From Longispora albida DSM 44784 (GTDB lineage: Bacteria; Actinomycetota; Actinomycetes; Mycobacteriales; Micromonosporaceae), in NCBI RefSeq assembly GCF_000379825.1, contig NZ_KB903833.1:547030-611029 (forward strand): a DNA stretch of 64,000 bases. Reading direction: 5' to 3'. Positions within the stretch are counted from its first letter, which is position 1, and each line of letters begins with the position of its first letter. The notes under the pieces were generated by a model. The model made no database searches, had not been told where the DNA came from, and was given only the letters and a program-made list of their open reading frames with translations. Position numbers and translations under genes: made by a program. Below are positions 27,730 to 38,413 of this stretch, piece by piece.

Positions 27730-29061
27730 GTGTCCGACCAGCCGCGCAGCACCACCTCCGACCAGGAGGAATCGGTCGCGGCCCCGGCGCCAGCCCCGCC
27801 ACCACCACGACCCGCGACGTACCGGGACGTTTTCAGCAGCCGCGAGTACCGCGGCTTGTTCATGGCCAGCGGGCTGTCCTGGTTCGGTGACTACGCCGCA
27901 CGGGCCGCCATCACGGCTCTCGTGTACGCGAAGACCGGCTCGGTGCCCGCCTCCGCCGCCGCGTTCGCCCTGTCGTATCTGCCGTGGCTGCTCGGCGGGC
28001 CGGTGCTGGCGGCGCTGGCCGACCGGTACCCGTACCGGAAGGTCATGATCATTTGCGACCTGGCCAGGATGGGCCTGGTCGCGGTCGTCGCGGTGCCCGA
28101 CATGCCGGTGCCGGTGATGTTCGCGCTGCTGATGGCGACGGCGATGCTGAATCCGCCGTTCGAGGCTGCCCGTTCGGCCCTGCTGCCCAAGATGGTCGCC
28201 CCCGATCGGTATGTGCTCAGTGTCGGCGCGCTCGGCTCGCTGGGCCAGGCCGCGCAGATCGCCGGTTACGTGGGCGGGGCGGCGCTCAGCCTGGCCAGCC
28301 CGCATCTGACCCTCGCGTTCAACGCGGTGACCTTCGGGATCTCGGCGCTGCTGCTCGCGGTGTTCGTGGTGCCGCGCCCGGCCGCGCTGGCCTCGGAGCA
28401 GCGGCGGACGATCCTGCGGGAGACCGGCGAGGGCATCTCGATCGTGTTCTCCCGGCCTGTGACCCGCGCGGTCGCGACCATCGTTTTCACCGCGCTGACC
28501 TTCGTCGCGGTGCCGGAGGGCCTGGCGGCGGGCTGGGCAGCGGCGCTGAACCGCGGCGAGCTGGCCCAGGGCCTGATCATGGCGGCGGCACCTGCCGGGC
28601 TGATCGCCGGCGGCCTGCTGATCCCCCGGCTGGTGCCCCCGGCCGCCCGGCAGAAGCTGATCCGGCCGCTCGTGATCATTGCCCCGGTGGTGCTGGTGCC
28701 GGCCCTGCTCGAGCCGCCGCTGCCGGTCGTGCTCGTGATGGTGTTCGTGGTGGGCTTCGCCTTCGGCGCGTTCACCCCGATCCTGAACGGCATGTTCGTC
28801 CAGGTGCTGCCGTCCAGCCACCGGGCCAGGGCGTTCGGCGTGATGAACACGGGGACGCAGTTGTCGCAGGGTCTGGGGCTGCTGGCCGCCGCAGGGCTCA
28901 CCCAGTACTTCCGGGTGCCGTTCGTGATCGGCGGCTGGTGCGCGGCCGGCGCGGTGGCGATGGTCGTCGCGAGTGCCGTCTGGCCCTCGGCCGAGGTGAT
29001 CGATGCGGAGATCGCCCAGACCCAGGCCGCGAACGATGCGGCGGCCAAGCTGGCAGGATAG
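27730..29061 (+). CDS. MFS transporter
   Basis: The 443-residue protein has a proline-rich cytoplasmic start and about 12 transmembrane helices. The [10 protein letters not shown] loop after helix 2 fits the MFS motif A position, and it resembles drug/metabolite exporters of the MFS_3 (enterobactin exporter-like) kind. The substrate is unknown. It starts at GTG 27730, preceded by AGGAAGG at a rather long distance. It ends five bases before the truncated haemoglobin gene, so the two are one transcription unit. Confidence 0.87.
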   Translation: MSDQPRSTTSDQEESVAAPAPAPPPPRPATYRDVFSSREYRGLFMASGLSWFGDYAARAAITALVYAKTGSVPASAAAFALSYLPWLLGGPVLAALADRYPYRKVMIICDLARMGLVAVVAVPDMPVPVMFALLMATAMLNPPFEAARSALLPKMVAPDRYVLSVGALGSLGQAAQIAGYVGGAALSLASPHLTLAFNAVTFGISALLLAVFVVPRPAALASEQRRTILRETGEGISIVFSRPVTRAVATIVFTALTFVAVPEGLAAGWAAALNRGELAQGLIMAAAPAGLIAGGLLIPRLVPPAARQKLIRPLVIIAPVVLVPALLEPPLPVVLVMVFVVGFAFGAFTPILNGMFVQVLPSSHRARAFGVMNTGTQLSQGLGLLAAAGLTQYFRVPFVIGGWCAAGAVAMVVASAVWPSAEVIDAEIAQTQAANDAAAKLAG

Positions 29062-29065
29062 CCGG

Positions 29066-29452
29066 GTGACGTCTTTCTACGAAGCGATCGGCGGCGAGCC
29101 GGCCTTCCGGCAGCTGGTGGACGAGTTCTATGCCGGGGTCGCCCAGGACGAGCTGATCCGCCCGATGTATCCGGAGGAGGACCTCGGCCCGGCCGCCGAC
29201 CGGCTGCGGATGTTCCTCGAGCAGTACTGGGGCGGGCCGCGCACCTACTCCGAGGAGCGCGGGCACCCCCGGCTCCGGATGCGGCACGTGCCCTTCACGA
29301 TCGGCCCGGCCGAGCGGGACGCCTGGCTCAAGCACATGCGCGCGGCCCTCGACACCCTCGCGCTCCCCGCCGAGCAGGACCACGAGCTCTGGGACTACCT
29401 CGTGAAGGCCGCGTACTTCATGGTGAACTCCTTCGACGAGCAGCCGGGCTGA
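29066..29452 (+). CDS. glbO: Truncated haemoglobin, group II
   Basis: The 128-residue globin has the group II features: an opening [24 protein letters not shown] with a tyrosine at B10, [24 protein letters not shown] containing the proximal histidine, and the G8 tryptophan region RDAWLKHM. These bind haem and O2 and are linked to respiration and redox defence in actinobacteria. The GTG at 29066 gives the family-length start; the frame upstream overlaps the MFS gene. The gene begins five bases after the MFS stop, so its translation is likely coupled. Confidence 0.93.
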   Translation: MTSFYEAIGGEPAFRQLVDEFYAGVAQDELIRPMYPEEDLGPAADRLRMFLEQYWGGPRTYSEERGHPRLRMRHVPFTIGPAERDAWLKHMRAALDTLALPAEQDHELWDYLVKAAYFMVNSFDEQPG

Positions 29453-29489
29453 GGCAGCCGCTCAGTCACGAAAGCACGCTCTGTTCGTT

Positions 29490-30752
29490 ATGCCCGGCAT
29501 GCGACGGCGTCTGCTCACACTCGGCATCATCCTGCTCGCCGGGCTGGTCAGCATCTCACCGGCCAGCGCCGACCGCGCCCACGGCGGCCTGGTCAGCGAG
29601 GACCCGGCCGACTGGACCCCGCACGTCCTCGACGGCACCGTGTACGCCTTCGCCGTGCACGGTGACACCGTCGTGGCCGCCGGGGACTTCTCCACTGTGG
29701 AGGACTCGCGGGGGCAGCGGTACGGGCGGAGCAACGTGTTCGCCTTCCAGCTCGGTACCGGGAAGGTGCTGCCGGGCTTCGCGCCCAGCGTCGCCGGGCC
29801 GGTGCGGGCGGTGGCGATGACGGGGCCGGGCGAGGTCGTGATCGGCGGCGAGTTCACCGAGGTCAACGGGGCCCGCCGCCGGGGGCTGGCGAAGCTGCGC
29901 CTGGACGGCACCACCGACCAGGGCTTCAAGGCCACGGTGGACGGCTACGGCATGGTCCGCAGCCTCGCCGCGCGGGGGGCCAGCGTGTACGCGGGCGGGG
30001 AGTTCACGAGCATCAGCGGCGTGGACCGCCCGGCTCTGGCCAGGCTCGACAGCCGGACGGGGGTTGTCGATCCCGGATTCGACCTGGAGCTGGAGCGCCG
30101 GGAGGGCGGGCGGCTGTGGGTGCAGTCGCTCGCGCTGAGCCAGGACGGCTCGGTGCTCGCCTTCGACGGCACGTTCAGCCGGGTCCAGGGCGCCAGGCGC
30201 CCGCAGGTCGCCGTCGCGTACACGGATGGCGGCGGCACGGTCGCCGACTGGTCGACCGGGGCGTACGCCGAATCGGAGTGCGACCCCCGGTACGAGACGT
30301 ACCTGCGGGGCATCGACCTCTCCCCCGACGGCTCGTACCTGGTGGTGGTGAGCAGCGGGCACCAGTCCGGGCCGGGCGTGATGTGCAACAGCGCCGCCCG
30401 GTTCGACGTCGCCGACGGCGAGGACGCGCTCCCGGCCTGGGTCAACCACACCGGCGGCAACACGCTGCTGTCGGTGGCCATCACCGGGGCCGCCGTGTAC
30501 GTCGGCGGGCACCAGCAGTGGCTCGACAACCCGTACGGCGACAAGTCGGCCGGGCCGGGTGCGGTGAGCCGCCCGGGTATCGGGGCCATCGATCCCGCCT
30601 CAGGCCTCGCCCTCGACTGGAACCCGGGCAAGGGCCGTGGCGTCGGCACGGAAGCCCTGGTCGCCTACCCGGGCGGGCTGCTGGTCGGCAGCGACACGGA
30701 GCGGCTCGGCGGCGAGTACCACGCCAGGCTCGGAGCGTTCCCGCTGCGGTGA
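29490..30752 (+). CDS. Secreted beta-propeller protein (delta-60/DUF5122-type repeats)
   Basis: The 420-residue product has a signal peptide (residues 1-27, ASA-DR), then repeats of the form VYAGGEFTSISGVDRPALARLDSRTG, GEVVIGGEFTEVNGARRRGLAKLRLDGT and TVVAAGDFSTVEDSRGQRYGRSNVFAF. Each is one blade of a DUF5122-type propeller. Two cysteines (ESECDP and GVMCNS) could form a disulfide. The ligand is unknown; such proteins are exported and non-enzymatic as far as known. It is followed closely by the M1 lipoprotein gene on the same strand. Confidence 0.82.
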   Translation: MPGMRRRLLTLGIILLAGLVSISPASADRAHGGLVSEDPADWTPHVLDGTVYAFAVHGDTVVAAGDFSTVEDSRGQRYGRSNVFAFQLGTGKVLPGFAPSVAGPVRAVAMTGPGEVVIGGEFTEVNGARRRGLAKLRLDGTTDQGFKATVDGYGMVRSLAARGASVYAGGEFTSISGVDRPALARLDSRTGVVDPGFDLELERREGGRLWVQSLALSQDGSVLAFDGTFSRVQGARRPQVAVAYTDGGGTVADWSTGAYAESECDPRYETYLRGIDLSPDGSYLVVVSSGHQSGPGVMCNSAARFDVADGEDALPAWVNHTGGNTLLSVAITGAAVYVGGHQQWLDNPYGDKSAGPGAVSRPGIGAIDPASGLALDWNPGKGRGVGTEALVAYPGGLLVGSDTERLGGEYHARLGAFPLR

Positions 30753-30797
30753 CGGTGCCGTGATCTGAGCGCGATGTGGCCGTCGTACGGTCTGGGC

Positions 30798-32186
30798 ATG
30801 CGCCGCTCAGCATCCATCGCCATCGTTGCACTGCTCGCCGGGTGCACCGCCACGCAGCCTGCGGCCAGTCCAGCGCCCAGCGCCCCGGTGATCGCCCCGC
30901 CGCAGGCCGGCTACCCGGCCGGGAAGTCGGCCCCGGTCGCCGACCCGGTATACCCGGGCTTCGGCAACCCGGCCATCGACGTTCTCCACTATGGATTGTC
31001 GCTGGCCTGGGCCCCGGAGACAGGCACGCTGTCGGGCACGGCGACGGTGACGATGCGGGCCGTCAGCGAGCAGCCGCAGATCCGGCTCGACTTCTCCTCC
31101 GCGTACCGGATCGAGAACGTGACCGTGGACGGCGCGGTGCACAGCGGCACGGTCGACGGCACCAAGCTCACGGTCCCGTCCAGCCTGACGGCGGGGAAAC
31201 AGACCGTCCTGGTGGTGAAATACGCCGGCAAACCCCAGCCGGTGACGATGCCCTCTCACCGTCCCGACGGGGGCACGCTAGGGCTTCATCCTGTACCGGG
31301 CGGGGCACTGTGGACCATGCAGGAGCCGTACGGCGCGTTCACCTGGTACCCGGTCAACGACCAGCCCTCCGACAAGGCCCTCTACGACATCACGATCTCC
31401 GTGCCGGAAGGCTGGTCGGCTGTCGCGAGCGGGACTCCGGTACCAGGTAAGGGATTCACCTACCACTCGGCCGACCCGGTGGCGAGTTACCTGACGACGC
31501 TCGCGGTCGGCAAGTACCAGCACGAGGTGGTGGCCGGGCCACGCGGCCTCCCGGTGCACCTGTGGACGCGGGCGAAGGACGGTCACCACCTGCCGGGCCT
31601 GCGCCGCTCCCCCGCCCTGCTCACGTGGCTGGAGGAACGGCTCGGCCCGTACCCGTTCCCGACGGCCGGAGTCGTGCTCGTCGACGGCACGTCCGGCATG
31701 GAGACGCAGCAGATGGTCACGCTGAGCGGCGGCATCTCCCAGGCCCAGCTCGAACCGGTGCTGCTCCACGAGTACGCCCACCACTGGTTCGGCAACACGG
31801 TCACCCCGTCGACATGGAAGGACGTGTGGCTGAACGAGGGCTGGGCCACCTACACCCAGTGGCTGTACCAGGGCGGGCTCAGCGAGCGGATCAAGGAAGC
31901 CCGCGCCCAGGACGGCGCGCTCCGGGCCCAGGCCGGCCCGCCCGGCAACCCGAACCCCGGCAACTTCGCCGAGCGGAACGTCTACTACTGCACCGCGCTC
32001 CTGCTCCACGAGATCCACCAGGCACTCGGCGACGAGAAGTTCTTCGGGCTCGCGAAGGCCTGGGTACAGGAGCACCGGAACTCGGTGCAGGACCGCGCGG
32101 CGTTCACGGCCTTCGTGAACAGGCACACGGGCCGGGACTTCAAGCCACTCATCGACAAGTGGCTGGACTCGCCGACGACGCCCTAG
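30798..32186 (+). CDS. M1-family metallopeptidase, lipoprotein
   Basis: The product is about 462 residues. The lipobox LLAGC puts the lipidated cysteine at residue 16, so the enzyme is tethered outside the membrane. An N-terminal beta domain is followed by the zinc motif HEYAHHWFGN (from residue 324) and NEGWATY. Where cytoplasmic PepN has GAMEN, this protein has SGMETQQ, as in other exported actinobacterial M1 enzymes. The ERAP-like C-terminal domain is absent, so it is about half the length of PepN. It ends five bases before the MazG-like gene. Confidence 0.9.
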   Translation: MRRSASIAIVALLAGCTATQPAASPAPSAPVIAPPQAGYPAGKSAPVADPVYPGFGNPAIDVLHYGLSLAWAPETGTLSGTATVTMRAVSEQPQIRLDFSSAYRIENVTVDGAVHSGTVDGTKLTVPSSLTAGKQTVLVVKYAGKPQPVTMPSHRPDGGTLGLHPVPGGALWTMQEPYGAFTWYPVNDQPSDKALYDITISVPEGWSAVASGTPVPGKGFTYHSADPVASYLTTLAVGKYQHEVVAGPRGLPVHLWTRAKDGHHLPGLRRSPALLTWLEERLGPYPFPTAGVVLVDGTSGMETQQMVTLSGGISQAQLEPVLLHEYAHHWFGNTVTPSTWKDVWLNEGWATYTQWLYQGGLSERIKEARAQDGALRAQAGPPGNPNPGNFAERNVYYCTALLLHEIHQALGDEKFFGLAKAWVQEHRNSVQDRAAFTAFVNRHTGRDFKPLIDKWLDSPTTP

Positions 32187-32190
32187 GCTC

Positions 32191-32592
32191 GTGCCGGTGT
32201 CCACACCTGCTGTGTTTCTCGCGGAGTTCCATCGTGCCTTCGGGCTCCGGCACGCCGAGTCACCCGGGCTGCCGCCGGCCGAGCACGTGACCGTGCACCG
32301 GCGGCTGGTCGAGGAGGAAGCCGCCGAGGCCGTCGAGGCGATGGCCGGCGAGGACCTGGCGCACATCGCCCAGGAACTCGCCGACGTGGTCTACGTGGCC
32401 TACAGCGCGGCCCTGGCCTACGGCATCGACCTCGACGCCGTCCTCGCCGAGATCCACCGGGCCAACATGACGAAACTCGGGCCGGACGGGCTGCCGGTGC
32501 GACGCGAGGACGGCAAGGTCCTCAAAGGACCCGATTTTGAACCTGCGGACGTGGCTGCGGTGCTACAGCGCCAGGCAGCGGGTACAAAATGA
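32191..32592 (+). CDS. MazG-like nucleotide pyrophosphohydrolase
   Basis: The 133-residue product has the all-alpha MazG/PRA-PH core: RRLVEEEAAEAVEA (the EExxE metal-binding helix) followed by ELADVVYVAYSAA (the ExxD helix). A short C-terminal extension ends MTKLGPDGLPVRREDGKVLKGPDFEPAD, typical of the single-domain actinobacterial and phage-like type that hydrolyses (d)NTPs or house-cleaning substrates. GTG codons at 32191 and 32197 are both possible. The TTTGATC repeat motif begins two bases after its stop codon, then hairpin B. Confidence 0.88.
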   Translation: MPVSTPAVFLAEFHRAFGLRHAESPGLPPAEHVTVHRRLVEEEAAEAVEAMAGEDLAHIAQELADVVYVAYSAALAYGIDLDAVLAEIHRANMTKLGPDGLPVRREDGKVLKGPDFEPADVAAVLQRQAAGTK

Positions 32593-32605
32593 TGGGTTTG
32601 ATCTA

Positions 32606-32629
32606 GGGTTTGATCTTCGCTTTTGATCT
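32606..32629 (+). repeat. 24-nt TTTGATC repeat motif, copy 2
   Basis: It reads GGGTTTGATCTT, five variable bases, then TTGATCT on the plus strand, and is 21/24 identical to the minus-strand copy at 25907-25930. A further GGGTTTGATCTA lies immediately before it (32594-32605), so TTTGATCT occurs three times in 33 bases. It lies between the convergent mazG-like and ybjN-like genes. Confidence 0.7.
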
Positions 32630-32639
32630 AACGCGAAGT

Positions 32640-32739
32640 GGCCCGCTGAGAGTGAATCTGGCAAGCGTTTTGGGTCCCTCGTACCGGTGTTGTATGTGGG
32701 ACCCGAAAAGGCGCAGTCCAGATTCGCTCTCAGCGGGTC
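32640..32739. repeat. Long imperfect hairpin with TACCGGTGTTGTA apex (element B)
   Basis: The arms of about 45 nt pair from GCCCGCTGAGAG at the base through GAATCTGG and GGGTCCC to GTAC, with G-T wobbles and small bulges; the loop is CGGTGTT. The stem differs from that of element A at 25123-25287, but the 13-nt apex is identical. It occupies the gap between the convergent mazG-like and ybjN-like genes and ends one base before the latter's stop codon. Confidence 0.8.
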
Positions 32740-32740
32740 C

Positions 32741-33247
32741 TCACAAGACCCCAGCGTCGGAGTGGAGCCAGTCTACGTAGGTGGCGGCTACTGCTGTGGC
32801 GCAGTCGATGAGCTCGTCGACGAGTTCGTCGTGGGCGCCGGCCAGGAAAGGGACCTGCATCTCGGCGTAGAACGGGAGGCCGCCGTGCTCGGTGGGGTCG
32901 CCGACGTAGGCCTTCATGAAGCGGCGGGCGTGGTTCCACTCGTTGGCGGCGGCGTAGGCGCGCTCGGCCCATTCGAGCGGGGCCGTGGCGTGTGCCCTGG
33001 CGCGCACGACGAGGATCTCGTCGTCGGGGCCTTCGAGGGTGAACAGGACGGCGTGCCGCTCCCAGAGGGCCAGCAGTGCGCCGTCGGCGTCGGTCAGGTG
33101 CCGGATCTCCTGCCGGGTCAGTGAGGCGGCGACCCGCTCCATCGTGACCGGGGTGATGGCACCAGCGCCCCGCCGCTGCCGGGGAAGCTGGAGCCGCAGG
33201 CCGCCGTCGGGCTCGGGGTCCTCGTGCCCCCTGCGCCACCACGCCAT
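32741..33247 (-). CDS. YbjN-domain protein
   Basis: The 168-residue product has a short basic/proline-rich start (MAWWRRGHEDPEPDGG) and a YbjN-type domain with the recognisable stretches LTRQEIRHLTDADG, LFTLEGPDDEILVVRARAH and EWNHARRFMKAYV. YbjN proteins are small cytoplasmic proteins of the type III secretion chaperone-like fold; their role is unclear. GAGGAGC lies seven bases before the ATG at 33247; the frame extends further upstream without similarity. It is the last gene before the convergent hairpin B region. Confidence 0.82.
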   Translation of the reverse strand: MAWWRRGHEDPEPDGGLRLQLPRQRRGAGAITPVTMERVAASLTRQEIRHLTDADGALLALWERHAVLFTLEGPDDEILVVRARAHATAPLEWAERAYAAANEWNHARRFMKAYVGDPTEHGGLPFYAEMQVPFLAGAHDELVDELIDCATAVAATYVDWLHSDAGVL

Positions 33248-33501
33248 CGTGCGCTCCTCACCTGGGATGAGATGTGCAGGCCCGGGCCGTGACCCTGGGC
33301 CACGCCTGCCGCCTTGCTGCGCGGCTCTGGCGCGACTCGACGTTACCCAGGCAAACCTGCCGCTGTCAGCCCCCGAATCAGCACGAGTTCCTGGCCGATC
33401 GGGGGAATCCGGGCATACCACCAGGCCGATCGGGCCCCATCCGGTCATCTTTTCGGATGGTGAACGACTCGGCCGGACAGTGGATCTTGTGTGACCGCGA
33501 G

Positions 33502-34071
33502 TTACCGGGTGAGCAGGGGCAGCGACGGCCGGTACCAGGCTGTGCCGTGCTCGCCGCGCAGGCCCGTCCACGGACCCGAGCGGAGGACGAGGACGGCACC
33601 CTCGCCGGCGAAGCCCATCCGGGCCAGGCCGAGCACGAGGCGCAGCGGCACCTCGGCAGCCTCGCCGTCGGCGGCCGTCACCGAGATCGCCACGTGCTCC
33701 AGCAGCGCGTCGCGGACCCGGCGCTCGCCGATCGCGGGATTGGCCGAGCGCATGGTGCTCGCCGCGGCCTCCGCGATGCCGCGCAGCTCGGCGGCCGGGA
33801 TGCTCTCGAGTACGCGGCCGGGACCGCCGGGGAGCGCGCCCCGCCAGTCGTGGTCGCGGCTGGGCGGGAGGGGGGTGCCGTCCAGGCTGGCGAGGAGCTC
33901 GCCAGCCTGGTACACGCCGGGGGTGGTCTCGATCTTCCTGGTGACCAGGACGTCGATCGGCAGCCGGGCCCAGGCGTCGCCGCCGGTGAGCCGGACGAGC
34001 GTGCCGGGGCCGAAGCGGGCCACCCGGGAGCAGAAGGCACCCAGCTCCGTCAGGATGACTCCTCCAGCCAC
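33502..34071 (-). CDS. Conserved hypothetical protein coupled to a thioesterase
   Basis: I do not recognise the family. The product (about 184-190 residues) is soluble, with a beta-rich first half (GTLVRLTGGDAWARLPIDVLVTRK) and a helical middle (AAELRGIAEAAASTMRSANPAIGERRVRDALLEHV). The frame opens with GTG at 34071 inside the thioesterase gene. However, GGAGGAG followed at normal spacing by CTG at 34053 (LTELGAFCSR) is the better initiation site and would overlap the thioesterase stop. Use of a CTG start should be checked. It ends the ettA-thioesterase unit. Confidence 0.72.
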   Translation of the reverse strand: MAGGVILTELGAFCSRVARFGPGTLVRLTGGDAWARLPIDVLVTRKIETTPGVYQAGELLASLDGTPLPPSRDHDWRGALPGGPGRVLESIPAAELRGIAEAAASTMRSANPAIGERRVRDALLEHVAISVTAADGEAAEVPLRLVLGLARMGFAGEGAVLVLRSGPWTGLRGEHGTAWYRPSLPLLTR

Positions 34072-34450
34072 TTCGACAGCCAGCCCCGCTCCTCCTCCGT
34101 GACCCGGCGCGGGCGCTGGGTACCGAGGTTGAACGGGACCAGCACCGTCTTCGCCCTGCTCGCCAGCTTGTCGTTGGCGAACAGCTCGTAGGCGACGACG
34201 AAGGAGCTGTTGCGGATCTCCTCGATCCACGTCTCGATCCGCACGGCGTCGTCGTGGCCGACCGGCAGGAGATAGTCGATCTCGTGCCGGGCGACGACCA
34301 CCCCGTCCTTCAGCTCCGGCAGCGGCACGTCGATGAACATCATCGCCACGCGCGCCTCCTCGTACAGGGTGAGGAAGCGCGCGTTGTTGACATGCCCGTA
34401 CGCGTCCATGTCGGACCAGCGCAGCGGGCATTCGTACAGGTGCCTGGCCA

Positions 34451-34451
<1 letters not shown>
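34050..34451 (-). CDS. Acyl-CoA thioesterase, hotdog fold
   Basis: The 133-residue product is a single hotdog domain. The active-site helix reads RWSDMDAYGHVNNARFLTLYEEAR, whose D and HVNN are typical of the 4-hydroxybenzoyl-CoA thioesterase/YbgC type. It hydrolyses acyl-CoA thioesters; the natural acyl chain is unknown. The GTG start overlaps the ettA stop codon as TAGTG, so it is co-translated with ettA. A frame extends further upstream inside ettA but lacks similarity. Confidence 0.9.
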
Positions 34452-36127
<1,676 letters not shown>

Positions 36128-36245
36128 GGTGTCAGTAGCCTTCCGGGTCCGATGGGTATCAGGTCAATCTTTCCAGACGCGCGAAGCTCCGCCCGCCCTG
36201 GTCCGCCCCGGGCGGCACCCGATGGGGTGACCCTGGTTACCCAGG

Positions 36246-36274
36246 TTGCGAAAGGGTGACAATGTGATAGATAT
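36246..36274 (+). promoter_or_regulatory. Possible promoter for the 36328 kinase gene
   Basis: TTGCGA (36246-36251) and AGATAT (36269-36274) are 17 bases apart and about 54 bases ahead of the ATG, in an AT-richer patch of an otherwise GC-rich divergent region. TAGATA with a 16-base spacer is an alternative reading of the same site. Confidence 0.35.
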
Positions 36275-36327
36275 GTCCGCTTACGTCCTGGACCCAGAGC
36301 TACCGTTGCTTGCCATTCACTAGCACA

Positions 36328-38403
36328 ATGGTGGCCGTGGCCACCCCGATGATCCCGGCGCTTCCCGGCTATACCGACCTCCAGCTCATCGCGAATGGCA
36401 GCACGGCGCTCGTGTTCCGTGCCACCCAGGAGCGGCTGAACCGGCAGGTCGCGGTCAAAGTGCTGCTCATCGACGACCTGATGACCACGGAAGCCACCGT
36501 CGCCCAGGAGCTGGAGACGACGGTCGCGCTGTCCAGCCAGCCACACATCGTGAGCATCATCGACACCGGCAACACGGCCGACGGCAACCCGTACATCGTC
36601 ATGGAGTACTGCGAGGGCGGGTCCTACGCGCAGATCCTCAAGCAGCGCGGGCCGCTGACGCTGCCGGAGGTGCTGGAGGTCGGTACCAAGATCGGTGAGG
36701 CGCTGCACGCCGCGCACCAGGCGGGCATCGTGCACCGGGACGTGAAGCCGCCGAACATCCTGCGGTCACGGTTCGGCCCGGCGCTGGCCGACTTCGGCAT
36801 CGCCCGTGCGCCCGACCAGCTGGCCGGCACCATGACGATGGGCAAGCTCACCCCGCACCACGCCTCCCCGGAGGCGTTCATGCTGGGTGCCCAGAATGGA
36901 CTGTCCGATCTCTACAGCCTGGCCTCCACGATGTGGAACCTGCTGGCCGGCCGCCCGCCGTTCGCCGACCCGAACGCCAGCAACGACCCGATGGCCTTCC
37001 GCGACCGGGTGCTGAACCAGCCCGTGCCCCGGGTGCCACGCGAGGACGTGCCGGAATGGCTCCAGGAGGAACTGGCCCGGGCGATGGCGAAGCGGCCGGA
37101 GGAACGGCACTCGTCCGCGATGGCGTTCGCCGAGGCGCTGCGCCGGCACTCCTACGCGATGAACGCGCTGTCGCCGACCAGTACCAACTCGACGGCTGTC
37201 GCCAACCACGCCGCGGCCACCGGGTTCGCACAGCAGCCCTCGCCGTTCGCGCCGCCTTCGCCGTTCACGCAGCCGCAGCACACCGGGTCCCCGCACACCG
37301 CCGGGCCCCAGACCGCCTCACCCCACACCGGGTCGCCGCACACGGGCACGCCACAGACCGTGACGCCGCCGATGCCAGGTCCGATCCAGACCGGCGGGGC
37401 CACGGAGTGGCCGATGTGGCCCAGCCCGGCGGAGAAGGCCCCTGAGCTGCCCCGCAAGAGCTGGGATCCGGTACCGGAGTGGCAGCAGCAGAACACAGCC
37501 CTGGCCGGTGGCGACCTGATCGAGGCGGCCAAGGCACCAGCTCCGGCCGAGCAGCAGCAGCCCGAGACCGAGGGCAAGAAGACCAGCGGCCCGACCGGCT
37601 TCACCGCCGCCCCGCTGAACCCGCTGACCCCCGTCCCGCCCGTGTCCGGCGCCCCGATGCCGTTCTCGGCCCCGCCGGCCCCGTACTCCGCACCGCCGGT
37701 GTCGGCCGCCCCGTACTCCGCTCCCCCGGCGCCGTTCTCGGCCCCTCCGGCTCCGTTCTCCGCTCCCCCGGCACCGTTCTCCGCACCGCCCGCGCCGTTC
37801 TCGGCTCCGCCCGCGCCGTTCTCCGCGCCGCCGGTCCAGTCGGCTCCGCCCGTGCAGTCAGCCCCGCCGGTGCCGGTGAGCCCGATGGTGCTGCCCGCCC
37901 ACCCCGAGTGGCAGCCGAAGCCGCCGGGCGGGGGCAGCGGCAACGGCAAGACGGTCGTCCTGCTCAGCGTCATCGCGATCCTGCTGGTCGCGGTGATCAC
38001 CGGCGGCGTGCTGTACCTGGTGAACGGCAAGGGCAGCGAGGACGATCCGCAGGCTGACCGGACCAGCGAGCCCGTCCAGCAGGTGACGAAGAGCGCCGAG
38101 GGCGCCCCGACGAACATCACCGTCAAGGACAGCACGGACGGCACCTCGGTCACGCTGACGTGGAAGAACAACCACAACGGCAAGGCCGACTCGAACTTCA
38201 TCACCATCAACCGCCAGGGCGAGGTCCGGCCGGCCCAGAACCACGGGCAGACCAAGCCCAACGAGACCACCTGGACCTTCAACGGGCTCAGGAAGGACAC
38301 CAACTACTGCTTCGTGGTCGGCGCTGCGTACCCCGGCCCGTCGATCGCGTACGCCCAGCCGGTCTGCACCACCCGGACCGTGCCCAGCCCGGTCAAGAGC
38401 TGA
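36328..38403 (+). CDS. Transmembrane Ser/Thr protein kinase with extracellular FN3-like domain
   Basis: The product is about 691 residues. The kinase domain (14-275) has K44 (VAVKVL), HRDVKPPN (136-143) and DFG (ADFGIARA), so it should be active, but the glycine loop reads IANGSTALVFRA and lacks the usual GxGxxG. A long proline/alanine/threonine-rich linker follows, with five tandem PFSAPPA-type heptapeptides (about 455-500). Then comes one transmembrane segment (about 542-563) and an outer fibronectin III-like domain ending in GLRKDTNYCFVVGAAY. That is the topology of PknB-like receptors. It sits near the FN3/MoxR/DUF58 operon. The ATG at 36328 is likely; GTG codons at 36331 and 36337 are possible. 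Confidence 0.9.
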   Translation: MVAVATPMIPALPGYTDLQLIANGSTALVFRATQERLNRQVAVKVLLIDDLMTTEATVAQELETTVALSSQPHIVSIIDTGNTADGNPYIVMEYCEGGSYAQILKQRGPLTLPEVLEVGTKIGEALHAAHQAGIVHRDVKPPNILRSRFGPALADFGIARAPDQLAGTMTMGKLTPHHASPEAFMLGAQNGLSDLYSLASTMWNLLAGRPPFADPNASNDPMAFRDRVLNQPVPRVPREDVPEWLQEELARAMAKRPEERHSSAMAFAEALRRHSYAMNALSPTSTNSTAVANHAAATGFAQQPSPFAPPSPFTQPQHTGSPHTAGPQTASPHTGSPHTGTPQTVTPPMPGPIQTGGATEWPMWPSPAEKAPELPRKSWDPVPEWQQQNTALAGGDLIEAAKAPAPAEQQQPETEGKKTSGPTGFTAAPLNPLTPVPPVSGAPMPFSAPPAPYSAPPVSAAPYSAPPAPFSAPPAPFSAPPAPFSAPPAPFSAPPAPFSAPPVQSAPPVQSAPPVPVSPMVLPAHPEWQPKPPGGGSGNGKTVVLLSVIAILLVAVITGGVLYLVNGKGSEDDPQADRTSEPVQQVTKSAEGAPTNITVKDSTDGTSVTLTWKNNHNGKADSNFITINRQGEVRPAQNHGQTKPNETTWTFNGLRKDTNYCFVVGAAYPGPSIAYAQPVCTTRTVPSPVKS

Positions 38404-38413
38404 GAGCCTGACC

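Noticed and set aside
25123..32739. Integron attC sites or IS200/IS605-type ends as the explanation for hairpins A and B
   Set aside because: No GTTRRRY-type core sites, no integron integrase and no TnpA-like gene nearby; the hairpins are also longer than typical IS200/605 ends.
37660..37870. Tandem DNA repeat inside the 36328 kinase gene
   Set aside because: It encodes the PFSAPPA-type linker and is explained as a coding repeat.
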